Shown one piece after another: positions 18,001 through 27,551 of a stretch of 64,000 nucleotides of DNA (its first letter is position 1; the number at the start of each line of letters is the position of its first letter). The notes beneath the pieces were generated by a model. That model searched no databases. It was not told the DNA's origin and saw only the letters and a list, made by a program, of their open reading frames with translations. The position numbers and the translations under genes were made by a program. The stretch spans positions 1-64,000 of the IMG/VR virus record IMGVR_UViG_3300030107_006644; one strand, given 5' to 3'. Origin of the DNA: a virus.

Positions 18001-21000
18001 ATGGACTTTGGGTTAGCATGTTCAGCCGGTTAAGTAAATGTGGCTGGCTCTCTTTATTAGAATCGTGGATGAAGTGTTGGTTAGCCGGCATGACGTTCGA
18101 TCAAATTCTACAGACAGTGATCAACAGTGCTCTAGAAAATATGGATTTCGAAGGATTGGGGCAACTTCTGACGATTGGGTTGACAGAACAACAGCGAAAC
18201 GAGATTATGGATATGGTCGCCGAAGCTGCTCCGGAGCTAGCACAGTATCGCCCGTGGGAAAACACAGACATGCTGGTGGAAAGAGATAAGTATGCATTAA
18301 CCAAGGCAGAGACATACGCGGGGTTTCAGACCACCGAAGGTCAAGCTTCCCTCGCCGCCCTGAATGAAGCCAATCGAACGCAGGCTGAGGCTAACGACGA
18401 GGCCTACGAAGACATAACGGCCTCAGCAGCAGCACGAACTTATGCGGAAGCTCAAGCAACTGCAGGCTTTCCAAATCTCAGTAGCGAACAGGCTGCCATT
18501 GCCAGCCGTCGAGAGACAGAGTACATACAAGCTACAGCAGAGACTAAAACGCTGGGTGCGATATTGGTTGATTCTGGAGCAGTCGCCGCACTAAAGGATG
18601 CCTATGTGGAGGCGCTCATGGAGTTATTAACTCCAGCAGAGTTGCTGGAAATTATGCAAAATAGCTTAAACATTCCTTTGGGATGGCTCTCTGAACTTGG
18701 CGAAGTGTTTGCTTGTCCAAACTATGCTATCTTTGATCCCCCGTTTGATTCGTGGTTTAGACAGTTTATGGAGACCCTATCTCAATGGGACTGGAAATGG
18801 TGGTGCAAAGCAGGAGAAAACCTCTCTTGGCCAGAACTATGGTTTAAGTGGCCTCCCTTAACTTTTGATTGGGTTCTTGAATTTATTAAGATCCTGTTGG
18901 ATGCTTTGGAAGCTGCATTGGTTGAGGCACTCAAGACCTTGATAAAAATGCTCATCCAGATGCTTTATGACGCGCTCTGTAATCTCATGGGTTCCATTGG
19001 AGCAGCAGCGCTGACCGGCGTGGGACTAATGTCTGAAACCGAACATATGGATTGGCTGAAGGAAAATCTTTGCGGCTCTAATGCAACAGATGCAGAACTT
19101 CAATCTGCTCTTGCTGTTGCCGCCCGTGCAATGGGTATCGCCAACATGGAAATGACTGAGGTTGAGCTAGAAGAATATGGAAGATCAGCTGTAGAGGTTA
19201 TGGGTTCTGCTGCGAAGTCAATGCCGGCACACGTAACACTTAATCTTCTGACTGGTAACGCCAGTCGCGAACAAATGATTGATGCTTGCGATTATTTTGG
19301 CTCGACGGATACCGCTATTGGAGACTCGCTCTCTAATCCGCAAAACTGTGAAAAATTCTATAAGACTCTTGGCGGCGTTTTCATTGGTCAAGAGGCAATT
19401 GAAAAGGTACGCGATAATTTCATAGCAAAAATGAAGTGTGCAGATGGCTATAGCTTGTGCGGAATTGATGATCTCGAAGGACACAAACAAGATCTTGCAA
19501 AGTCCCTGTTGGCCACAAAGCAGCTGACAATGGATCAGGTTGAGAAAATTATTAATGACGAGGTGGGAAGTAGAATAGAAAACTTCTCAAAGGTAGCAGG
19601 AGCGTATACGAATGGCGGCATGCCAACACAGACAGGGTTTGGAACTTGCGCGGCAAAAGTTGACGCTTCTGGTCAACCCGTCGCCGCCACGGGCTCATGT
19701 CCGGAGACCGCAAATGCATTCCTCTTAAGGGAAAATCCAGAAACACTATCAGAAGCGCGCGGAGTAGCGGGTGCAATATTTGAAGCTTGTCAGGTTGAGT
19801 ACGAAAAAGAGTTATCAGGCATAGGCGGCCTCTTTGATCGAATATTATCGAACAAAGATGGGGAAGGCAAGCAAATGCATGACCGAAACTTGGTTGAAAA
19901 TCTAGAAAACGGAATACACAACCCCTACACGATTGGTAAGTATTTGCAAGGTGTCCTCGCCGGAGATACGAGCGAATATACATATTTTACGGGGGATAGT
20001 CGCAAAACACAATCGTTTACGTTGAGCAGGTTTAATTCAAGCGCAGGCATATCGGATCATCATGTAGCTGACGCAGAGGGAGAAATAACCTGCTTTACAA
20101 AAGCTACGCAAAGAAACATAAAACAATATATTTGGTCTTTTGACAAGGTTTGGTTAAACGATTATATCTATGGGATAGACTATCACACAGATAGCAGTTA
20201 CCGTGATTCTGATCACGAAGGTGGTTGGGATATTTGGACACACCAAGACTCATTAGACGAAAGAATTCCCGGTAACAGCAAGACGGTCAACGATCTACAC
20301 GAAGAAGGGGTTGAATCTAATTTTCAAGCCGGAGAGGAATGGAAAGTTTATTCAATTTATAGAAAATATAGATATAAAAGAAAGGGAGTTGTTGACTATC
20401 CAAATCCGACTTGTGTTATGGAGTATAATAGCACCGATCCGTTTAAGGGCGAGGAGGATGATAAAGGCCAGCCACACTATGTAATTCACTATTGGCATGA
20501 CGAGAGGGCCGTTAGAGATAAAACTACTAACTACTATTCTTCTGCCGAAGATGAGCTGATTAGGGATACTGCCAAACTGCATTTATTCTGGGTCCTACCA
20601 GAGTCCGAACAAGAAGGTGAGGGAGAATTTACAATCGACTACGCAGAGAGCCCCCTCTCGCGGGATGCGAAGGAACAGGCGGGTAACATCATGTCCTTGC
20701 ACAACGGCATGGGCGCCCGATCTCAAACTTCCCGGGCTAATGGAGCGCTAAATCCGATCATACGCGTTGTTTCGGACATACCTTCTGGCACTCTTGAACA
20801 AATACAGAACATAGATATTACCGGAATGGTTTCCGATTCTGAAGAATGGGCCAACGACGGCTCCAGATCTTACCAAAAGCCGGCAGTGTTTGCCAAGCAC
20901 ATTAGAAATATAATAGCAGAAGCATCAACTACAGAGGAAGACGCCGACGCTGATGCTAGTTTAGACAATGTACTTGAATCCATGACAGAAATACTTCGAA

Positions 21001-23465
21001 CTGATGAGTACGATCTGTTTTGCAATTCGTTTATTGAGCAATACGCTAAACAAATCGCCGATCAAGACAGTGCGTGGAAATCAGGATTGTTTAATTTCAT
21101 ACTTCAAGAAATTCCTACGGATGACGATGCGCCTGATGACTGGGAAGATGAGACGGTACAAAGTTTAGGCATTGTAGACGGCGATGGTGAGGCAATATTG
21201 AATAGTGGAAAGCACAGAGACAAGGAGGGAGATCAGTACGGTACACCGTTCGACACAGGCTGGTACCGTCCGGAAGAAGATGAAAGAATTAAAGGCCTGT
21301 CGGAAAATGTAAACCTACCAGAAGACGAGTATGGTACTGCTGCATATTATGTGCATAACCAGTATCAATATGGGTGGGCTAGACTGGCTGATGAGTGGCT
21401 ACCGGGCCCAGCAAATCCTTGCGAAGAGCAAGTCGGCGCCGACTTATTCGGATGGTCCGATCTCGAATCATACTGGTACGACAGATATCTTAATATTGCG
21501 GACGATCAGCGAGTTTCTTATAACCCATCCTGTACGTGGGATCCTCCATATGATCGTGTGAATACGCGCACCAACAAGGCTACTATGGAGGCCGTCATCA
21601 AGGCGACAATGAGGGTGACGATATTTGAGTTCGCTATTAAGGGTATGGCTGCCTTATCTAAATTTGATGCTTCTGCCGGCGTCTTTGGGGATCTTTTACC
21701 AGCATATATTTATGCCAACTTTAGGCAATTCTTGCACGAATGGTCGAAAACGTTTTGGGGAAGAATACAAAAGGGACATCAAAAATACGATCACGCCTTC
21801 TTGGAGCAGTGTGTGACCATGTACGCGCGCGGGATGGCAGATGGTCGATATCCTACGGAACAGGTAGTATTAGAGGCCATTGATCGCATTGACGAAGCAA
21901 TTAACAAATACTACCACCAACCTCAGTCGGATTGGTTTCATGCAACAAGAAATGGTACCCGTCGTAAAGTTTGGGAGAAAACAGAAACTGATGCATCCTT
22001 TATTGCGATGAAACTGTTCAAGGCAGAGTTTGAAGAAGCAATGGAAAAGATATCTAATTTTGTTTGCGGAGGCGAAGGACTGGTTGACGATTTGCAGATG
22101 CACTTTTTGAACGGCCACATGAATCTCGCCGGCGCACCAACCACAGTTTTGGGCACCAATGTGGTTAGCGATCTAGGAACACAAAGAAGGGCAGAACTCA
22201 CAGAGGTTCCAATAGAAAATCTTTCAGGTGTTGCAGTATCTGTGCTTAAAATTAAACCTGAGTATGAATATTTGAAAAGTGGAGGCTTCCTGCTTGAGCG
22301 CTACATTTATGTTGAGGACAAGGAAGAAGAGGACGAAGAGGTCAGCGACCGCGCTGATTCATTAAAGAAAGTTATCAACCTAGACGACTGGAAGTCGTAT
22401 GTTGAATCGAAGGGTTGGGATGATGAGGAATCGCAAGTTAGAGTGGGAGACCATTTTGATAATTGGAAATTTGGCTTAAGACTATCATATGTTCCAGCCA
22501 CAGAAGATCTTAGAGCGGCTGAAAATTTTGCTCATATCTCAGATGCTACAGCATTGGAGCAAAAGGCGTTCAAGATCGAAGAGCCGGATATTGTTGCAAG
22601 CATTACCCGTAGTGGCACCGGCGCCGGAGTGTGGGATTATACTATGGACGAGCTTGAGAGCGCAACAGAACTACTTGAACGTTTTGCGGGATTAGCACAA
22701 GATGCAATGAATCAAACTGCAGCTGCTGAAGCCGGCGAAGATGGAGAATACGAGGAGATAGAAATTGACGTCTCGGGAGTGTTTGATGCCATTGAAGCAA
22801 CCGATCCATTGCGGCTGATACCGCTAGTCTCTTATGAGCTTGAGATTCCGTCTGAAATGCTGATAAGAAACTTTGATGTTGTCGAAGACTACGACATTGA
22901 CTGTATGACTCAGCAATTGAGAAACGACGATACTTTTAAGGCTCTCTTTGAGTACTCCTTGCCTTTAAATAAGTTTTTGAGTCTGCCAACGATATATACA
23001 ATGCAGTCCTTCCTAGATTCTATTGGACTACAGGATGAGTGGTACCAAAAGGGCACAGAAGACGATGAGGGGGTTGACTATCCAGATCCATATCCGGGAG
23101 TATTTGGGATGTGGGCTAGAAGGCTACAGCACAGTTATGGCCCGGGCCTTATGACTGGAGACTGGTGGAAATCAGTTTTTGGATTCTTTAAGGTAAGAAA
23201 AAGTTATCGAGGCTGGGATAAGAGGTGCTTTGTAGAGACTCGCGAACTCTTGTTTGACTTGTTTGTTAATTCTTACGACTATAGCGGCAACGGAGGCTGG
23301 CGTTGGCCAAAGTTCAAGTTAAATTTCAGGTTGAACTTAAAGATTCCACCTTTTGCCTTTTTCTGGTTACCCAGATGGAGGATGAACAGGCAGCTGCCCG
23401 GACCCGACTGCGACGATGACGAAGCGGCATCAGCCGCAGAACGCGCTGCGTACAATAAGTCGTGA
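15087..23465 (+). CDS. Giant virion protein, 2792 aa (baseplate/tail centre)
   Basis: The N-terminal 100 residues are strongly acidic, then cysteine rich (CTVEEEGC, CSETCTPDPC, CHYC). Residues about 190-270 and 395-475 are low-complexity Glu/Asp/Ser/Gly stretches that probably act as flexible linkers. Around residues 1255-1315 a long hydrophobic helical run (WVLEFIKILLDALEAALVEA onwards) could be a membrane-interacting or buried segment. The C-terminus is rich in Trp, Arg and Pro and ends in an acidic tail. No enzyme motif was recognised. Its place between spike-like and gp25-like genes suggests a baseplate or tail-tube role, or a tape-measure-like protein that enters the host envelope. It is one continuous frame of 8.4 kb. 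Confidence 0.7.
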   Translation: MSGPKGNKLRELIEETMTEEYVAEEEAEETDTGLEPQEGTLGEDGEAEEEEELTAADIFAPISCTVEEEGCKEVDLTGLCSETCTPDPCAHVPDWKYARDPYLNKQNCHYCVTVFTDASDTQGSEEVLQEIKLEAIRKGVAKLLHKYNKSLTFTGFWDPEACEDSVEQPRMGGCAWSSDDRVEDVASEASDGSSAESAGESTMPDEASEGVDSDDPAEAGESDYYEDTAADDTDSESTSSEEGVPEPSEEESEPVPVEGESKTADGETVYWSEVEGEWIAEDNYFSGPAWYPGDVYDVVYTSPTGEYYLLAADGTYCKYDENIAFRETHGIAYGVEAGYIARANTMIQTAFQISMEDGNLFGLEFALLGSASDGRFESYIYDEDEGVCYQVQTSSEASEEEVDLLSDEDDDEPRFYTPGPGGYEGEEGSDDNPWESGSGSGTGKTKDDDGIDSDEPYLDDHGHPGSGGSGGGTYADEDTSDKGFNRDTSWKTASFTDTWKYLCGGSIDWDFETASGTTEDDVTKYVDGHALAADYFLRADTRLRVNVCIPANIFDNIPERTDTSAYSPMASTWATGTADKSAWKVTLTSEDIGSQISRVRWILKHYGEKRYPMSFKDTNLVMGETYNGMTQDEWNAQQEEFWGTDAVRLSHVWTADTFLEQRTNLEEFQTSLLNFLDRNMAHTETGTYRVRNFWSENIKAGGIENMLLEFDSNLHLKAITVTRRGCPPFTLMSAADAAAIEEEKSRVRALMLVEDAIEEGETTAEEEITSDYNVTDYFYNLGYSIGGDEVTEGSLDLQQELDDLTDDDRKMAMANPFQNPEIIAANQWEEFAESYPCTDPRTMAYVASLPYMDNSLQADTPLAWQDFMMLYTYPTIAFENFDEMRDNDPPCNSISSAAENILDSTFDIFMETLLGQYNKNLCQTWEGFNADREDRWSSAIEDGWKGGLRDIAGQDPFIKAVMEHIDHVGSLDGLWVSMFSRLSKCGWLSLLESWMKCWLAGMTFDQILQTVINSALENMDFEGLGQLLTIGLTEQQRNEIMDMVAEAAPELAQYRPWENTDMLVERDKYALTKAETYAGFQTTEGQASLAALNEANRTQAEANDEAYEDITASAAARTYAEAQATAGFPNLSSEQAAIASRRETEYIQATAETKTLGAILVDSGAVAALKDAYVEALMELLTPAELLEIMQNSLNIPLGWLSELGEVFACPNYAIFDPPFDSWFRQFMETLSQWDWKWWCKAGENLSWPELWFKWPPLTFDWVLEFIKILLDALEAALVEALKTLIKMLIQMLYDALCNLMGSIGAAALTGVGLMSETEHMDWLKENLCGSNATDAELQSALAVAARAMGIANMEMTEVELEEYGRSAVEVMGSAAKSMPAHVTLNLLTGNASREQMIDACDYFGSTDTAIGDSLSNPQNCEKFYKTLGGVFIGQEAIEKVRDNFIAKMKCADGYSLCGIDDLEGHKQDLAKSLLATKQLTMDQVEKIINDEVGSRIENFSKVAGAYTNGGMPTQTGFGTCAAKVDASGQPVAATGSCPETANAFLLRENPETLSEARGVAGAIFEACQVEYEKELSGIGGLFDRILSNKDGEGKQMHDRNLVENLENGIHNPYTIGKYLQGVLAGDTSEYTYFTGDSRKTQSFTLSRFNSSAGISDHHVADAEGEITCFTKATQRNIKQYIWSFDKVWLNDYIYGIDYHTDSSYRDSDHEGGWDIWTHQDSLDERIPGNSKTVNDLHEEGVESNFQAGEEWKVYSIYRKYRYKRKGVVDYPNPTCVMEYNSTDPFKGEEDDKGQPHYVIHYWHDERAVRDKTTNYYSSAEDELIRDTAKLHLFWVLPESEQEGEGEFTIDYAESPLSRDAKEQAGNIMSLHNGMGARSQTSRANGALNPIIRVVSDIPSGTLEQIQNIDITGMVSDSEEWANDGSRSYQKPAVFAKHIRNIIAEASTTEEDADADASLDNVLESMTEILRTDEYDLFCNSFIEQYAKQIADQDSAWKSGLFNFILQEIPTDDDAPDDWEDETVQSLGIVDGDGEAILNSGKHRDKEGDQYGTPFDTGWYRPEEDERIKGLSENVNLPEDEYGTAAYYVHNQYQYGWARLADEWLPGPANPCEEQVGADLFGWSDLESYWYDRYLNIADDQRVSYNPSCTWDPPYDRVNTRTNKATMEAVIKATMRVTIFEFAIKGMAALSKFDASAGVFGDLLPAYIYANFRQFLHEWSKTFWGRIQKGHQKYDHAFLEQCVTMYARGMADGRYPTEQVVLEAIDRIDEAINKYYHQPQSDWFHATRNGTRRKVWEKTETDASFIAMKLFKAEFEEAMEKISNFVCGGEGLVDDLQMHFLNGHMNLAGAPTTVLGTNVVSDLGTQRRAELTEVPIENLSGVAVSVLKIKPEYEYLKSGGFLLERYIYVEDKEEEDEEVSDRADSLKKVINLDDWKSYVESKGWDDEESQVRVGDHFDNWKFGLRLSYVPATEDLRAAENFAHISDATALEQKAFKIEEPDIVASITRSGTGAGVWDYTMDELESATELLERFAGLAQDAMNQTAAAEAGEDGEYEEIEIDVSGVFDAIEATDPLRLIPLVSYELEIPSEMLIRNFDVVEDYDIDCMTQQLRNDDTFKALFEYSLPLNKFLSLPTIYTMQSFLDSIGLQDEWYQKGTEDDEGVDYPDPYPGVFGMWARRLQHSYGPGLMTGDWWKSVFGFFKVRKSYRGWDKRCFVETRELLFDLFVNSYDYSGNGGWRWPKFKLNFRLNLKIPPFAFFWLPRWRMNRQLPGPDCDDDEAASAAERAAYNKS

Positions 23466-23520
23466 AATATACTTATTATAAACTATTTATTGTATACTTA
23501 TTGAAGAGAGGAAACCCTCA
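23466..23520 (+). promoter_or_regulatory. AT-rich intergenic region with direct repeat; candidate late promoter
   Basis: This 55-bp gap is one of the longest in the window. It holds a perfect 10-bp direct repeat, TATACTTATT, at 23468-23477 and 23493-23502 (25-bp period). Between the copies lies TATAAACTATTTAT (23477-23490), which partly resembles the T4 late -10 box TATAAATA. A GAGAGG ribosome site follows, and GAGG/CCTC could fold a 4-bp stem over it. It precedes the gp25-like gene and may start a late baseplate transcript. Confidence 0.35.
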
Positions 23521-24240
23521 ATGTCCGATACGGTAAAAATTCCAGCTACAGTTGCCGGCCGTTTGATGGCCGCCGGCGGCTACTCTCCGGATGTAATGCC
23601 ATACGTGCAGGATAACACGACAGCTTTTTCGCAAAACCTTACTGTAAGAAGTTTAGCACTGCAGAACTTCATCAATTTACTTCTGTGTGTGCCGGGTGAA
23701 AGGATAATGGATATTAATTTTGGAGTTGGTTTAAAAACATACTTGTTTCGAATGAATGATATGACAACAAGGGAAGACTTAAGGAGCAATATTTTATCAC
23801 AAACAAGCACTTATTTGCCCTATATTACAATTAACGATATGCAAATAACCACACCAGAAGGTGAGGCAAACGCGATACATCTGGAGATTGTGTTTACAAT
23901 AACAACAACTGGCGAATCTATGTATCTTATAATTAAGGATGGAGCAGCTACACTTCTCTCTTCGCAATTGCTCACAACGGACGAGGCCGGCCGAGTCTGT
24001 TCTAGCGAAAAGGTCGCAGCTTCTATTGGTGTTGATCCTGATTCGGACAAAATGTATGTTTGGGATCCCGTGGAAGCTCAAGCAATATACGAATCGTGCG
24101 AAGAAATGGGATATAGTTCTAGTGAAGGGGAGTCTGGCACCACGGGAATTCCAATATCGGACGGATACGAGGTGGTTGTTGATCTCGAAACCGTTAGAGA
24201 GCACCTCGAAGAAATTCTGGGAGAAGGAGTAGAACCATGA
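23521..24240 (+). CDS. Baseplate wedge protein, T4 gp25-like (extended)
   Basis: The first 130 or so residues match the gp25/GPW family: LALQNFINLLLCVPGERIMD, then FGVGLKTYLFRM and REDLRSNILSQTSTYLPYI. In T4 this protein sits at the inner wedge and contacts the tube and sheath. The family is usually about 130 residues; here 239, with a C-terminal extension rich in Ser, Glu and Gly (about residues 160-239) that has no recognised fold. It is followed 19 bp later by the gp6-like wedge gene, the expected partner. Confidence 0.85.
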   Translation: MSDTVKIPATVAGRLMAAGGYSPDVMPYVQDNTTAFSQNLTVRSLALQNFINLLLCVPGERIMDINFGVGLKTYLFRMNDMTTREDLRSNILSQTSTYLPYITINDMQITTPEGEANAIHLEIVFTITTTGESMYLIIKDGAATLLSSQLLTTDEAGRVCSSEKVAASIGVDPDSDKMYVWDPVEAQAIYESCEEMGYSSSEGESGTTGIPISDGYEVVVDLETVREHLEEILGEGVEP

Positions 24241-24259
24241 AATTAAGAGGGGTATATAA

Positions 24260-26068
24260 ATGGCTAGCAAAATAATACCGATTAAGTATACGAGCAGAGA
24301 TTTTAATTCGATTAAAGCCGATTTGGTTGAATATGCAAGGCGGTACTATCCTGACACATTCAAGGATTTTAACGAAGCCAGCTTCGGCGCACTAATGCTT
24401 GATACTGTTGCCTACGTGGGCGATGTGTTGTCGTTCTATATGGACTACCAGATTAATGAGTCTTTTATTGACACTGCGGTAGAGTATAGCAATGTGTTGC
24501 GACTGGCAAGACAACAGGGTTACAAGATTCCGGGTGCAGCATCAAGCTTTGGAGAAGTCTCCTTATATATTCTGATTCCAGCAAACAGCACAGGGCTAGG
24601 CCCCGATCCAGACTTTATACCAACATTGATGGAGGGTTCTACATTTTCTGCTCAAGGTGGAACCACCTTTTCGTTACTGGAAGACATAGATTTTTCAAAT
24701 CCAGATAATGAGGTTGTGGCCGCTAAAATAAATGAAGCGACCGGCGTGCCAACACATTATGCGATTAAAGCATACGGCAAGGTGGTGTCAGGCAGGGTTA
24801 CCTATAAGGATTACACTGTGGGCACCTTTAAGAGATTTAGAAAAATAAGAATTGGCCCGCGAAGTGTGGGAGAGGTTTTATCTGTAACGGATTCAGAAGG
24901 AAATCGCTATTATGAGGTTGGCCACTTATCACAAAACATGGTTTATGCACCGGTCGCAAACGTGTCAGACGACAGAACTACTGTGCCGAATATCATAAAG
25001 CCGCTAATAGTGCCTAGGAGGTATGTTGTTGAACGCAATGGTTCTGACTGCTTCATCCAGTTTGGACACGGCTCAGAGTCTGAATTAAATAGTCCAAGTA
25101 TTGAGGATCCGCGCTCCGTAGCAATACAAGTGCATGCTAAAAAATACACTACAGATAGAGAGTTTGACCCGAATAAATTGTTGTTTACCGATACGATGGG
25201 TATTGGTCCACAAAATACAACGATAAGAGTGACGTATAGAACCAACGGCACAGGCCGCACAGGCGCCGCAGTTAACGGGATCACCCGAGTTCAGACTCCG
25301 ATTTTTAACTTCAAGACAACCAAATCAAGCGTACTGGCTGATGCTCGATTGGGCTCTGTTAAGAAGTCGCTGGAGCTAACCAACGAAAGTGTTATTCCTT
25401 CGGCCAGTGGCAGAATCTCGACAACAGAGCTTAAGAAGAGAGTTGCAGGACATTACGCTGCGCAAAATAGAGCAGTGACAAAAGAGGATTATCTAACTTT
25501 GGTGTATACAATGCCGGCCAAATTCGGCTCAGTAAAGCGGGCGAATATATTGCGAGATCCCGACTCTTTTAAGAGAAATTTGAATCTATACATTATATCA
25601 GAAACTAATAGGGGGCACCTAACCCAATCCACCACAACGTTAAAGCAGAATATAAAAACTTGGCTAAACCAACATAGAATGCTTAGCGATACTATCGACA
25701 TTTTAGATGCGAAAATAATAAACTTTGGTATTGAATTTGAAGTCAAGGCAATGCCAAATGTAGATAAGACGGCGGTATATACTTCTTGCCGGAATATGCT
25801 GCGTGATGAACTATCAGGCCCTACTCGTATCAAGGATATTGGAGAGCCACTTTCTTTGTCGCGACTTTACACAAGGCTAAATAACATCAGAGGAGTTATG
25901 GACGTAAAAACGATTAAAGTATTGCAGAGAAGCGGTACACCATATTCTCAAGTTGTGTACGACATTAAGAGCAACATGACGGCTGACGGACAATACCTAA
26001 AGGTTCCCGACAACTGCGTAATAGAATTAAAATACCCATCTAGAGATATACAAGGAACGGTTAGATAA
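24260..26068 (+). CDS. Baseplate wedge protein, T4 gp6/J-like
   Basis: This 602-residue protein matches the gp6 (baseplate J-like) family. The N-terminus reads IPIKYTSRDFNSIKADLVEY, followed by FNEASFGALMLDTVAYVGDV and LSFYMDYQINESFIDTA, the conserved helical start of gp6 homologues. The middle is beta-rich, with an LRLARQQGYK segment, and the C-terminal part (about residues 385-560, VTKEDYLTLVYTMPAKFG) matches the J-like fold. gp6 forms the iris ring that holds wedges together in contractile tails. A GAGGGG site precedes the ATG. Size and order with gp25 agree with T4-like phages. Confidence 0.88.
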   Translation: MASKIIPIKYTSRDFNSIKADLVEYARRYYPDTFKDFNEASFGALMLDTVAYVGDVLSFYMDYQINESFIDTAVEYSNVLRLARQQGYKIPGAASSFGEVSLYILIPANSTGLGPDPDFIPTLMEGSTFSAQGGTTFSLLEDIDFSNPDNEVVAAKINEATGVPTHYAIKAYGKVVSGRVTYKDYTVGTFKRFRKIRIGPRSVGEVLSVTDSEGNRYYEVGHLSQNMVYAPVANVSDDRTTVPNIIKPLIVPRRYVVERNGSDCFIQFGHGSESELNSPSIEDPRSVAIQVHAKKYTTDREFDPNKLLFTDTMGIGPQNTTIRVTYRTNGTGRTGAAVNGITRVQTPIFNFKTTKSSVLADARLGSVKKSLELTNESVIPSASGRISTTELKKRVAGHYAAQNRAVTKEDYLTLVYTMPAKFGSVKRANILRDPDSFKRNLNLYIISETNRGHLTQSTTTLKQNIKTWLNQHRMLSDTIDILDAKIINFGIEFEVKAMPNVDKTAVYTSCRNMLRDELSGPTRIKDIGEPLSLSRLYTRLNNIRGVMDVKTIKVLQRSGTPYSQVVYDIKSNMTADGQYLKVPDNCVIELKYPSRDIQGTVR

Positions 26069-27543
26069 TGGCTATTAAGAGATACCAAGCTGATGCTGAT
26101 ACAACCATAACGAACGCCTATCAGGATAATATGGAAACTCGCGGCACGGGCTCCAACATGGGAGGCGCAGACGTTTTAGAGACGTTTGTGATTTATGCTC
26201 AACAGAGCAGAACAAGTGTTGAATTGCAAAGAATTCTTGTGAAATTTCCTGTAGCCACGATGAGCAGCGACCGATCCTCGGGAGCGATCCCGGCTTCTGG
26301 CAGTGTTAACTTCTATTTAAAAATGTACAACGCACCACACGCCAGAACACTACCAAGCCAATATGAATTGTGGGTTTCCTCGATTTCTACAGAATGGGAC
26401 GAGGGTGTTGGCTTAGATCTAGAGACATATGAAGATCGCGGGTATGCAAACTGGATAGTTGCGAGATCGGGCTCCTCGGGAACAGGTAGCTGGACTGCAG
26501 CCGGCGGAGATTATCATAATGATGCGAAGTCTTCTTTTACTGCATCTTTTGATCTTGGAAACGAGGATATAGAATTAGACATTACCACTCTTGTTGAGCA
26601 GTGGATTAATAGTGATGGAAATGTTTTAGGCTCTAAATCGAACTACGGAGTTGGAATCAAGTTTTCGCCCACATCCGAACAAGCCGTGTCTTCTTCTTAT
26701 ACAAAAAGGTTTTTTTCAAGAAGTTCGGAATTTTTCTACAAGCGCCCGGTTATCGAAGCGCGCTGGGATTCGGCAATAAAAGATGATCGAGGCGGTTTTT
26801 ACATTAGCAGTTCCCTCGCCGGCGAAGAAAATATTAATGATATCTTCTTACACAACTACATTAGAGGCAAGCTTAGGTCGATTCCCTCATCCGAGTCTTT
26901 AATAGTTAGAATCTATTCTGGTTCCTCCGGCCCATCTGGTTTGCCGCTAGATATTAAAAATGTTAACAACAACGCAGCGACCGCTGTCTCAGCGAACGAA
27001 ATAAGTACCGGAGTGTACAAAGCGCGCCTACAGGTTACTAGTTCAATTAGTTCAACCGAATCACTATATGATGTGTGGGTTCTAGGCTCAGAAGAGGTGC
27101 ATACAGGATCCGCTATCACTCCTAAAAAATTCGATAAGGGATTTGCTTATACGGCAGCACCGTCTCCACAATATGTTGTGGCGCCAATGAATTTAAAAAG
27201 TGTTTACAGTAACGAGGAAGTTGCTAGATTTAGATTTTTTGTGCGAGAGAAGAATTGGAGCCCAACTATTTACAGCAAGGCTACGGCAACTCAGCCGTCC
27301 GCTGTTTTGGATAGTGGCTCTTTTAAGATTTTTAGGATAAGAGATGGAACAGAAGCAATTCCTTACGGTACCGGCAGTACAATGCATACTCAAATGTCGC
27401 ACGATGTTTCAGGAAGCTATTTTGATTTAGACATGGCTATGATGGAGCCGGGCTATTCGTATGGAATCCAAATTGCTTACTACAATGATATGCAGTCTAG
27501 CTGGACCGAGATACCAGACATTTATAAATTTAGAGTAGAATAA
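26068..27543 (+). CDS. Baseplate/tail protein with DNRLRE-like domain
   Basis: The N-terminal half of this 491-residue protein (about residues 1-215) resembles DNRLRE/carbohydrate-binding beta-sandwich domains. It has an early AIKRYQADADTTITNAYQDN segment, ELQRILVKFPVA on a strand, then VNFYLKMYNAPHARTLPSQY and ITTLVEQWI. Such domains in other proteins bind polymers or act as structural modules. The C-terminal half is beta-rich with no recognised motif. The gene starts in the stop of the gp6 gene (ATGG) and ends 8 bp before the 4092-residue protein. A wedge-adapter or fibre-anchor role is inferred. Confidence 0.6.
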   Translation: MAIKRYQADADTTITNAYQDNMETRGTGSNMGGADVLETFVIYAQQSRTSVELQRILVKFPVATMSSDRSSGAIPASGSVNFYLKMYNAPHARTLPSQYELWVSSISTEWDEGVGLDLETYEDRGYANWIVARSGSSGTGSWTAAGGDYHNDAKSSFTASFDLGNEDIELDITTLVEQWINSDGNVLGSKSNYGVGIKFSPTSEQAVSSSYTKRFFSRSSEFFYKRPVIEARWDSAIKDDRGGFYISSSLAGEENINDIFLHNYIRGKLRSIPSSESLIVRIYSGSSGPSGLPLDIKNVNNNAATAVSANEISTGVYKARLQVTSSISSTESLYDVWVLGSEEVHTGSAITPKKFDKGFAYTAAPSPQYVVAPMNLKSVYSNEEVARFRFFVREKNWSPTIYSKATATQPSAVLDSGSFKIFRIRDGTEAIPYGTGSTMHTQMSHDVSGSYFDLDMAMMEPGYSYGIQIAYYNDMQSSWTEIPDIYKFRVE

Positions 27544-27551
27544 TAAACGTT

